From: Drosophila miranda
Taxonomy: Eukaryota > Arthropoda > Insecta > Diptera > Drosophilidae
DNA length: 64,000 nucleotides
Assembly: GCF_003369915.1 (NCBI RefSeq)
Contig: NW_022881614.1
Location: forward strand, 33,478,342 to 33,542,341
Reading direction: 5' to 3'
The notes below the pieces were generated by a model, which was not told where the DNA came from, did not search any database, and saw only the letters and a list, made by a program, of their open reading frames with translations. Shown here in pieces: positions 10,098 to 18,972 of this stretch; position 1 is the stretch's first letter, and each line of letters opens with the position of its first letter. The position numbers were made by a program, and so were the translations under genes.

Positions 10098-10322
10098 ACG
10101 ACTTTTTGAAAATACAAAATAAAGTAAATGAATTAACTGAAAATAATAATAAACAATTTATAATAAATTCCAAATTTTTCAAAGAAATTGAATTGCTATC
10201 AAATACATTAAAAAATGTCATCTTCAATGAAGAAACGGTACTGAGAAAGCATCGTTTAAAATTAATAACTTTTGACCTACTAAATTTAGTTGATACCATA
10301 ACCCTTTTAAAAGTAAACATTT
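10098..10322 (+). pseudogene. env of copy P, first part
   Basis: Aligns with the reverse complement of 18,373-18,597 in array copy A and encodes the region just after the env cleavage site. It stops where the mdg3-like element inserted (target ATTT, 10,319-10,322) and resumes at 15,659. The upstream half of env was removed at the BEL junction. Confidence 0.85.
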
Positions 10323-10584
10323 TGTTAGATTGTTTAGTATTATAACTCTACAATTGTATTTACTATTAACGTTGTAAGAAATATCGTAAGTATCGATATG
10401 AATTATCATCCGATAGTTCTAGTTCTGCGAACTAGAACTATGAGAGAACGAGTGATCGGAGCTGGGGTTCAATGAGCACTTTTGGCGGTATCGACAAGAC
10501 GAGGAGGTTGAAAAGAATTAAGTAAATAAAATTAAAATAAAATCATAAAAAGCACGAAACATCCGTGGACCTTTTGCGCCAATA
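10323..10584 (+). repeat. 5' LTR of the mdg3-like element
   Basis: Starts TGTTAGATTG and ends GCGCCAATA; aligns with 15,361-15,658 apart from a U3 duplication there. Contains a 12-bp perfect palindrome-like arm pair (AGTTCTAGTTCTGCGAACTAGAACT region, about 10,418-10,442) and AATAAA near 10,525. Confidence 0.85.
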
Positions 10585-10585
10585 A

Positions 10586-10606
10586 CTTCAGAAGTGGGAT
10601 CGTAGC
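10586..10606 (+). other. Primer binding site, tRNA-Leu type
   Basis: TCAGAAGTGGGATCGTAGCC (within 10,587-10,608) is complementary to the acceptor and T arms of a tRNA-Leu-like 3' end (...CCCACTTCTGA). The expected TG of the CCA complement is not matched, so the fit is imperfect. Confidence 0.55.
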
Positions 10607-10680
10607 CCTTTAAAGTATCTGCCTACATAAGTATTTGTCTACTGGCATCCCCGACAACGAGTATTTTCCACATTTTATAA

Positions 10681-11661
10681 ATGGCCGAGGAAACCATGGC
10701 AAACATTGACAAAGAAAAAATTGTAGAGTGGTTGCTGGAGAAGAAGATAATTTTTCCAGCCAGCGCAACACTAAGGCAACTTCGTAATCTTGCCATAAGT
10801 GGTGGAATGGACGAAGTTTCTGAAAGTCCGGTGAATAAATCGGATATTGAATCGGATGGAAAAGTGTCTGAAAATGAGCAGATCGACGATATGAAAGAAG
10901 AAGAATTACTTGACGCCGCAATAAGGGTGGCTGAGAAAAAGAAGAAACTGGCTGCCTTAATGGTAATGGACAACTATATGACCGATGACATCCGAATGGT
11001 CAAGCAACTTATTGCCCCTTTTTCTGCCAGTGAAAATGATGAAGCCTCTGAATGGGTCTTGAATTTTGAACGGATTTGCGGAGGCGTGAACGAAAGCAGC
11101 AATTTTAAGCTTCGTTGTGTGCGCATGTTGATGAAGGCGGGAACAGAGGCGGACTTGTTCATGCGTGTCGACAAATCAAAGACTTACGACGAGTTTAAGG
11201 GAAACTTCCTAAAAACTTTTGGCCGCAGCAATTCAACTGCCGACGTAGTACTTCTCTTGAAGGAAACCTTTTTCAACCCGGATAAAAACTCCGTAATGGG
11301 ATATATTCTTCGCATGGAAGAAATTGCTATGCGTGCCGACATCGAAGAGAAATTGACAGTGCAGTTCATCATTGATGGTTGTCATGATCGATCTTCCAGT
11401 ATCGCCTTATTGTATTCAGCGTCGACCATCGGAAAACTTAAGGAGCTAGCTCGACAATACGAGGCTTTGAGGAAGAGTACCCAGACGAATTTTAAGCGCA
11501 CTGGGATGACCGCTTCCGGAAATGACCGGAGCCAGGTGCGCTGCTATAATTGTTCAGCACATGGCCATTATGCTTTATCGTGTCCCGCACCTAAGCGGGA
11601 GAAGGGATCGTGTTTCCAGTGTGGATCCATGCAGCACCAGGTGAAGGATTGCCAACAGTAG
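10681..11661 (+). CDS. Gag of the mdg3-like element
   Basis: 326 codons from ATG 10,681 (upstream sequence has no competing ATG in frame) to TAG 11,659-11,661. The N-terminus is acidic/basic helical, the middle is a retrotransposon Gag capsid region, and the C-terminus carries two CCHC knuckles: C-Y-N-C-S-A-H-G-H-Y-A-L-S-C and C-F-Q-C-G-S-M-Q-H-Q-V-K-D-C. It binds and packages element RNA in cytoplasmic particles. Pol follows in the same frame only three bases after the TAG, so Pol must be made by stop readthrough or reinitiation. The frame is intact. Confidence 0.9.
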   Translation: MAEETMANIDKEKIVEWLLEKKIIFPASATLRQLRNLAISGGMDEVSESPVNKSDIESDGKVSENEQIDDMKEEELLDAAIRVAEKKKKLAALMVMDNYMTDDIRMVKQLIAPFSASENDEASEWVLNFERICGGVNESSNFKLRCVRMLMKAGTEADLFMRVDKSKTYDEFKGNFLKTFGRSNSTADVVLLLKETFFNPDKNSVMGYILRMEEIAMRADIEEKLTVQFIIDGCHDRSSSIALLYSASTIGKLKELARQYEALRKSTQTNFKRTGMTASGNDRSQVRCYNCSAHGHYALSCPAPKREKGSCFQCGSMQHQVKDCQQ

Positions 11662-11664
11662 CCT

Positions 11665-14600
11665 ATGCCAACCCAGCGATCCGTGGGTACAGCCAGCAAC
11701 CCGCCAATGGACGACAGAGAGGAGAACAATATTTTTGTTCCTATTGTTAATCAGGTAGGGGTATATTTTTACACTGATATAAAACGCAGGTATCAAATTA
11801 AATTTCTTTCTGGCATGTTGGACACCGGAAGCGCTATTAATTTGATGCAGCGCTCGGCGATACCTTATGAACATTTTGATGGTGTACTAAGACCGACAGA
11901 GTATTTTGGAGTTAACGGTTCGAGAATAAGCATTTTTGGAAAAATAATTGTCAATTTAGTTTTTCATAACATTGAAAAAGAACTTATATTTTTCGTTGTA
12001 CCAAACAACTATATTTCGTGTAATGTCCTTCTGGGGCGCAGTTTCCTTGACAATTATGGAATAAAATTAATTTTTGAAAATGAAATTGAAAATGTAAAGC
12101 GAGTTACGCAAAGCAATATGGTCTTAATTGAAAATAGAGTATTAGTGAACAGTGACTTAGATGAAAATAGAGTATTAGTGAACAGTGACTTAGATGAAAA
12201 TAGAGTATTAGTGAACAGTGACTTAGATGAAAATAGATTATTAGTGAACAGTGACTTAGATGAAAATAGAGTATTAGTGAACATTGAGAGTGACCAAATT
12301 GAAAATGTAGTATTGACAAATAGAGATAGTGAGATGATGTTATCAGATATCAATAACAATGGATTATTAAAGGATGAAAATTATGAGAATAAGATTAGTG
12401 ACCAATTGAATTGTAATAACATTGACCTTTTATTGAAACATAACGAGCAAAAGCATATGGCAAGTGAATCATTAGAAAGAACCGACATAGATATACCGTA
12501 TATATATAGTATTGAAATAACAAAAGAAGAGGACAGCTATAATATCGACCCAAAGCGAACTGATAAAGAACGTAGTAAATTCATGGAATTGATAAAACTT
12601 AACTATTCAGACTTAACTAACATTCCAGCAATTCAACATAACTACGAAATGAATCTCAAACTTAAATCAGAAGAACCTGTACGCACTGTTCCGAGAAGAC
12701 TTTCATATCAGGAGAAAAAAGAAGTAGATACCCAAATAAATGAACTATTGAAAAAAGGCTTCATAAGAGAAAGTAAATCGCCTTACAGCTCTGCAATAGT
12801 ATTAGTTAAGAAAAAATCAGGGGAAAAAAGAATGTGTGTAGATTACAAACAGCTTAATAAGATTTGCATTCGTGATGGATATCCATTGCCACTAATAGAC
12901 GACTGCTTAGAGAGATTAGAAGGGAACACAATTTTTACACTTTTAGATTTGAAACACAGTTATCACCAAGTAAAAGTAGCAGAGAGTTCGGTGCAGTATA
13001 CAGCATTTGTCATAACTAGCGGACAATATGAATACACAAGAATGCCTTTTGGACATATGAATGCACCAGCAGTATTTATGAGATTTATTAATTTCATTTT
13101 ACAACCATTAATTCGCGAGGGTAATGTAGTAGTTTATATGGACGATATCGCTATAGGTTCCAAGTCGTTGAACGAACATCTTATAACAGTAGGTAGAGTT
13201 TTAAGAATTCTCGCAGAATATCGACTAGAAATAAAGGTTAGTAAATGTCAATTTGGTTATGAAAGTATTGAGTTCTTGGGATATACCCTTTCTGGTAGGG
13301 GAATAAGCCCAAACTGTGAACACACAGCAACCATTAAGCATCTGCCATTGCCAAAAGATCGCCATGAAATGCAAAAGGTTTTGGGATTATTCTCTTATTT
13401 TAGGCGTTTCATCCCTGCTTACTCAAAAATAGCAAAACCATTACAAGAACTTACAAAACCTGGAACTAAGTTTGAGCTTCAAGACAAATGCATACAAATT
13501 TTTGAATATCTTCGAGAAAAACTGATTTCGTCACCAGTATTAGCTCTGTATAATCCAAATCGAGAAACAGAATTGCATTGTGATGCAAGTAGTGAAGGCT
13601 TTGGTGGAATTTTGTTGCAGAAACAAGATGACAATAAGTTTCACCCAACAGCATATTTTTCACAGAGAGCGACAAAACTAGAGGCAAGATACGAAAGTTT
13701 CAAACTGGAAACGTTAGCTGTGATCTATTCATTGAGGAAATTTCGAATTTATTTAGAAGGGATTCCGTTTAGAATTATAACAGATTGTAACTCAGTAGCT
13801 TTATGTTTAGGAAAGGGACGTCTTCATTCAAATATCGCCAGATGGGCCATAGAGCTAGCAAATTATAATTACACTTTAAAACATCGTAGTGGAAAATATA
13901 TGTCCCATGTGGACACCTTAAGTAGATATCCTTCAGCGCTTAATCAAGATTTTAAATATGAACCAATAGTGACAATTCATGAAAGTGATAACAAAGACCG
14001 AATAGTTTCCGTGATTGAGTGCGACGACATTAATCTTCAGCTTCAGATAACACAAAACAGGGACAACCATATAGGAAAATTAAAAGAACAATTGGAGCAT
14101 GGACCTGTTAAGAAATTTTCATTGAGCGACGGAATTGTTTATAAAATAGGTGAGAACGACGTTGAGCTGTTTTATGTCCCAGCTGAAATGGAAACGCAAA
14201 TAATCAGAAGAGTTCACGAAAACTTATGTCACTTAGGAACCGAGAAATGTATGAAAGAAATCTTAAGACATTATTGGTTCCCGAATATGAGATCTAAATT
14301 CGATTTGTTTATAGGAAATTGTTTAAATTGTATCATGTTTTCAGTCCCCACACATGCGAATAATCGAACACTTCACAATATTCCTAAGCGACCAATCCCA
14401 TTCGACACCTTACACGTAGACCATTTTGGACCACTTCCCGCTGTTATATAAAAGAAGAAGCATGTATTAGTTATCATTGACGCCTTTACGAAGTTGTTTT
14501 CTGTAAATACGACAAGCACTAAAGAAGTCAACACATGTTTTTCAAAGTATTTTCAATTTTATAGTCGTCCACGTAGAATTATCAGCGATAGAGGAACGAG

Positions 14601-15273
14601 TTTTACATCATTAGAATTTAGTAAATTTTTGCTAGAAAATAATATAGAACACGTGAAAGTGGCAACTGCTTCACCCCAAGCGAATGGTCAGGTAGAACGG
14701 GTTAACAGAACTATGAAAGCTATGCTCGCCAAAATAACTGAGCCAATAAATCACGAAGATTGGAGCAAACTTTTAACAAAGGCTGAATATGCAATTAATA
14801 ACTCAGTCCATTCGACCACGAAAGAATTGCCTTCAGTGTTGTTATTCGGAGTCCAACAGAGGGGTTGTAATATTGACGCGTTAACAGAATACTTAGATGA
14901 TAATCAAGACCGAACTCAAAGCAATTTAGAATCAGTACGTAAGAAATCTTTGGATAAAATCGAGCATTGTCAGCAGAAGAGTGAAGAGTATTTTGAAAGG
15001 AATCACAAAAATCATATTGAGTTCTTGGAAGGCGATTTCGTTGTAATGAGAAACATTGACACCACAATAGGTACAAATAAAAAATTTCTTCCGAAGTTCA
15101 GGGGTCCGTACATCATCAAAAAGGTATTGCCGAACGACAGATATGTGTTAATTGACATTGAAAACTGCCAAATAAGTAAAATCCCGTATGAGGGCATTAT
15201 AGAGGCATGCCGATTAAGGAAATGGGCAGATTGGCGTAATCAGTGTGAAAGTGACTCCTACTTAAATAGTTAA
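11665..15273 (+). CDS. Pol of the mdg3-like element (one in-frame stop)
   Basis: Same frame as gag, from ATG 11,665. Protease: M-L-D-T-G-S-A near residue 50. A 33-bp repeat follows (12,130-12,294). RT: F-x-L-L-D-L-K-H-S-Y-H, then V-V-Y-M-D-D-I (catalytic YMDD, ~13,131-13,150). RNase H: L-H-C-D-A-S-S-E-G. Integrase: H-E-N-L-C-H-L-G, C-L-N-C; then D-H-F-G-P, S-D-R-G-T-S-F and Q-V-E-R-V-N-R. A TAA at 14,449-14,451 interrupts the frame between the zinc-binding and catalytic parts of integrase. The frame then continues without shift to the stop at 15,271-15,273. The stop is a single recent-looking lesion; the rest is open for 1,200 codons. Confidence 0.9.
12130..12294 (+). repeat. 33-bp tandem repeat in pol, five units
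   Basis: Units start at 12,130, 12,163, 12,196, 12,229 and 12,262; the first four are nearly identical and the fifth has a diverged end. Each encodes 11 residues (E-N-R-V-L-V-N-S-D-L-D) between protease and RT. The in-frame length suggests a flexible linker. Confidence 0.95.
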
Positions 15274-15344
15274 CAATTTATATATATACACATTAAATTA
15301 AAATTACTCTTAATTACATATTTACGATCGAGGGCGATCTAATT

Positions 15345-15360
15345 GTCAGGATGGCCGAGC
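15345..15360 (+). other. 16 nt identical to a tRNA-Leu 5' end, flush with the 3' LTR
   Basis: GTCAGGATGGCCGAGC ends exactly where the 3' LTR starts (15,361). It matches the 5' end (acceptor stem and start of the D arm) of animal tRNA-Leu, from memory. A purine tract would be expected at this position and none is seen. The element's 5' primer site also appears to be of tRNA-Leu type. Confidence 0.65.
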
Positions 15361-15658
15361 TGTTAGATTGTTTTGTATTATAACTCTACAATTGTATTTA
15401 CTATTAATATTATTGTTTTGTATTATAACTCTACAATTGTATTTACTATTAACGTTGTACGAAATATCGTAAGTATCGATATGAATTATCATCCGATAGT
15501 TCTAGTTCTGCGAACTAGAACTATGAGAGAACGAGTGATCGGAGCTGGGGTTCAATGAGCACTTTTGGCGGTATCGACAAGACGAGGAGGTTGAAAAGAA
15601 TTAAGTAAAAATAAAATCATAAAAAGCACGAAACATTCGTGGACCTTTTGCGCCAATA
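15361..15658 (+). repeat. 3' LTR of the mdg3-like element
   Basis: Pairs with 10,323-10,584 but is 36 bp longer. A segment of about 45 bp near its start (TATTATAACTCTACAATTG...) is present twice in tandem, partly offset by small deletions near the end. Confidence 0.85.
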
Positions 15659-16306
15659 ATTTTCAATACAAAAATTTTAAATAAAAATGAAATAGAGGAC
15701 ATTTATAAGCATGAAAAACATTCTGTTGAACTGTCTGATCTACTTGACATTGAAACGGTTAAAATAATTCGAAATGCAGATTTAATAATCATTTATATAA
15801 AATATCCTCAAATTAAAGATATTTGCAAGTTTTACCATGCAAGAGCCATCTCACAAAATGATGGAATGTTAGTTATAAGTGAAAAAGTTTGTGAATGTAA
15901 GGAGAAATACTATTTAATGAATAATTTTAAAACTGAAACTTTTAACAATTACGCACAAATAAATTTAAAGAAGACTTGTTTCACCAATTTACTTAATGGC
16001 TTTAAAGCCAACTGCACTAAAAAAAGGGGAAAAAACAAAGAAATAGACATCATTCAGGATGGTGCCTTATTAGTTTCAGGCAAAAATAACGTAGACAATA
16101 CTACTTTGTTAGGTTCGTATCTCCTTATATTCAACAACACAATTATAATAAATAATATAACCCACATAAATGATAAGGGTAAAATTCTAAAATACATATC
16201 GCATCATAGATATAGCGATTTTGAATTAGTTGATTATATACAATCGAATGATAAACAATTTTCTTTTGATAATGTTAAATTTTAAATCCCCTTATAACAT
16301 TAGGTC
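15659..16306 (+). pseudogene. env of copy P, second part (C-terminal tail deleted)
   Basis: Continues env after the mdg3-like insertion and retains the five-A run at 15,670-15,674 that is four A in all array copies. The ectodomain frame is open to the stop at 16,285. Compared with array copy A, ~290 bp is missing between ...CATTAGGT and CAATTTC (16,305/16,306). The missing stretch encodes the membrane anchor, the cytoplasmic tail and the usual purine tract before the LTR. The same deletion endpoints occur in array copies B and C. Confidence 0.8.
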
Positions 16307-16766
16307 AATTTCAATCTTGGGCCTCCGCCTAATTGATTTCTAAGATGTACAATCTCAATGGCTCCCGCCACAATCCCAATCTTTGACACTCGCCTAAATG
16401 GAAAACCAATGTTTGCCCACACCCGGCTTCTCATAAACAATCTCACACCCGGCTTTCTGCAGATCCTGCACTTTGGGCATTTTACAGTTCTCTCTTTGGA
16501 TGACGAAATCTAATACTCGGGATGGCGAAATCAATTGAGATGTTTATAGAAAAACTATTCCCGAAAGGGATCGACGATGCAAAGATCAAAAAGTTCAAGT
16601 CAGTCTTGATCCAGAAGCGACACCGAAAAGTCGAACTAAAAACTAAGATCGCGCAAACCCTTTGTCCGTAATCCTTTGTGACCCTCAACTTAAATCTATA
16701 TCTGTAAACTTAGAAGTTAAATAAAAACTTTTTAAAAACGCAATCCGCTACCGCAGTTATTTAATT
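16307..16766 (+). repeat. 3' LTR of copy P (460 bp)
   Basis: Reverse-complement match to the five array LTRs, all 460 bp, with AATT at both ends. AATAAA lies near 16,718. The next bases TGCATG fit the alternating pyrimidine-purine targets known for errantiviruses. Confidence 0.9.
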
Positions 16767-16981
16767 TGCATGCTTCCCCACGTCGTTGTCGCGCTAATTA
16801 ACAGGCCGAGAATAAATTACGAACATGGAACATTTGCGCGAAAACCGAAACGGAAAAAGTCCGGCCTGGCCTGCCTTTTGGGGAAGGTTGTCCTGTTTGA
16901 AACAATTAAATGCATGCCTGTCCCTGTCCCTATCCCTGTCACTGACCCTGTACCACGCTGTCCAGTTCCACGATGCGTATA
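16767..16981. other. 215-bp spacer between the two tail-to-tail errantivirus insertions
   Basis: No match to the flanking elements. It begins TGCATG and ends TATA (TATACG on the opposite strand), each an alternating pyrimidine-purine insertion target. It holds a short CCTGTC-type repeat at about 16,917-16,950. Probably pre-insertion host DNA; no gene seen. Confidence 0.6.
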
Positions 16982-17441
16982 AATTAAATAACTGCGGTAG
17001 CGGATTGCGTTTTTAAAAAGTTTTTATTTAACTTCTAAGTTTACAGATATAGATTTAAGTTGAGGGTCACAAAGGATTCCGGACAAAGGGTTTGCGCGAT
17101 CTTAGTTTTTAGTTCGACTTTTCGGTGTCGCTTCTGGATCAAGACTGACTTGAACTTTTTGATCTTTGCATCGTCGATCCCTTTCGGGAACAGTTTTTCT
17201 ATAAACATCTCAATTGATTTCGCCATCCCGAGTATTGGATTTCGTCATCCAAAGAGAGAACTGTAAAATGCCCAAAGTGCAGGATCTGCAGAAAGCCGGG
17301 TGTGAGATTGTTTATGAGAAGCCGGGTGTGGGCAAACATTGGTTTTCCATTTAGGCGAGTGTCAAAGATTGGGATTGTGGCGGGAGCCATTGAGATTGTA
17401 CATCTTAGAAATCAATTAGGCGGAGGCCCAAGATTGAAATT
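16982..17441 (-). repeat. LTR1 (3' LTR of copy A)
   Basis: 460 bp. On its own strand it starts AATTTCAATC and ends TTATTTAATT, followed by TATACG. It faces the copy-P LTR across the 215-bp spacer. Confidence 0.9.
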
Positions 17442-18972
17442 GTTTTCGTTTTAGGAAGCCAAATATTGTTTACAACTCGTATAAGAGCTCAATAGAATTG
17501 GGTATGTTAACTCCTCCCATTCATAAATGTTTCGTCCCGATACATTTTGAAGTTCTGATAGAGCTCTAATTTCTTCTGATAGTATTTGAATGCTGCTTTC
17601 CACTATTTCTTCTGACGGTATTCTTATTGATTTAATAAGTACAAGTTTGGTTAATTTATAGCCGAAGTAAAATAACATTATCAATATCAAAATGATTAAA
17701 AATAATGTTGTTAAGGGTAAGGCCGTATTACCTAATGTTATAAGGGGATTTAAATTATAACATTATCAAAAGAAAATTGTTTATCATTCGATTGTATATA
17801 ATCAACTAATTCAAAATCGCTATATCTATGATGCGATATGTATTTTAGAATTTTACCCTTATCATTTATGTGGGTTATATTATTTATTATAATTGTGTTG
17901 TTGAATATAAGGAGATACGAACCTAACAAAGTAGTATTGTCTACGTTATTTTTGCCTGAAACTAATATGGCACCATCCTGAATGATGTCTATTTCTTTGT
18001 TTTTTTCCCTTTTTTTAGTGCAGTTGGCTTTAGAGCCATTAACTAAATTGGTGAAACAGGTCTTCTTTAAATTTATTTGTGCGTAATTGTTAAAAGTTTC
18101 AGTTTTAAAATTATTCATTAAATAGTATTTCTCCTTAAATTCACAAACTTTTTCACTTATAACTAACATTCCATCATTTTGTGAGATGGCTCTTGCATGG
18201 TAAAACTTGCAAATATCTTTAATTTGAGGATATTTTATATAAATGATTATTAAATCTGCATTTCGAATTATTTTAACCGTTGCAATGTCCAGTAGATCAG
18301 ACAGTTCAACAGGATGTTTTTCATGCTTATAAATGTCCTCTATTTCATTTTTATTTAAAATTTTGTATTGAAAATGTTTACTTTTAAGAGGGTTATGGTA
18401 TCAACTAAATTTAGTAGGTCAAAAAATATTAATTTTAAACGATGCTCTCTCAGTATCTCAGTTTCTTCATTGAAGATGACATTTTTTAATGAATTTGATA
18501 GCAATTCAATTTCTTTGAAAAATTTGGAATTTATTATAAATTGTTTATTATTATTTTCAGTTAATTCATTTACTTTATATTGTATTTTCAAAAAGTCGTC
18601 ATGATCAGGGCTGCCTGCTATCCATTTCCAAATGGTACCTAATTCATTAATTCCCCTTTCATTCCGTTTTGGAACTAATTATGAAATCATTAATTTTAAT
18701 AGAATTAAGTCCATTGATATTTCCCACTCATCGTCTGAATTAATTGATTTGTTGACATATTTGGATTCTATATCAATTATCTCTCTATAAAAACTCAAAT
18801 TAGTAATATGGAAAGGTTCGGCGTATGTTTCATAAGTGTAAACGTCTCTGTAGTCTTTGAGCAATAGATAGTCACTATGCGTATCGTCAATTACTTCCGA
18901 AGTCGTCAATATAACAAAAGTCAGTATAAATATATTCGCATATATTTTCTGGAAAAAATGGAAAGCATTTCC
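17442..18972 (-). pseudogene. env of copy A (broken, tail retained)
   Basis: Errantivirus envelope glycoprotein. The N-terminal part is at 18,909-18,682. A TAA at 18,679-18,681 is followed in the same frame by a basic cleavage-like site (K-R-x-x-R-G, ~18,660) and the start of the TM subunit. A missing A at ~18,360 (four A where copy P has five) shifts the frame. The ectodomain then runs to a stop at 17,750 that copy B reads through in another frame. The last part (17,690-17,451) encodes a hydrophobic anchor and a ~45-residue tail, kept only in this copy. At least two lesions make it non-functional; both recur in B and C. Confidence 0.8.

Larger units (their letters stand above)
10323..15658 (+). 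mobile_element. mdg3/blastopia-like Ty3/gypsy retrotransposon
   Basis: Complete element with 5' LTR (262 bp), gag, pol and 3' LTR (298 bp), flanked by the 4-bp duplication ATTT (10,319-10,322 and 15,659-15,662) inside env of copy P. There is no env. Gag has two CCHC knuckles, and pol has protease, RT, RNase H and integrase in one frame. Family placement rests on Gag knuckles, 4-bp duplication, short LTRs and a tRNA-Leu-like primer site. This is the youngest-looking insertion on the left side: one in-frame stop in pol is the only clear lesion. Confidence 0.85.
3985..16766 (+). mobile_element. Errantivirus copy P (plus strand, heavily rearranged)
   Basis: Parts in order: two partial copies of gag N-terminal half, DINE-1 copies, a BEL element, env (10,098-16,285, itself split by an mdg3-like element) and a 460-bp 3' LTR. 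Protease, RT and integrase are absent between gag (ends 4998) and env (starts 10,098), so a large deletion accompanied or followed the DINE/BEL insertions. It faces the minus-strand array tail to tail. It does not share the array's one-base env deletion, so it is a separate lineage of the same family. Confidence 0.8.

Noticed and set aside
15345..15360. A tRNA-Leu gene before the 3' LTR
   Set aside because: Only 16 nt of the 5' end; no anticodon or T arm follows.
16917..16950. CCTGTC repeat in the spacer as telomeric sequence
   Set aside because: Drosophila has no short telomere repeats and the run is short and irregular.
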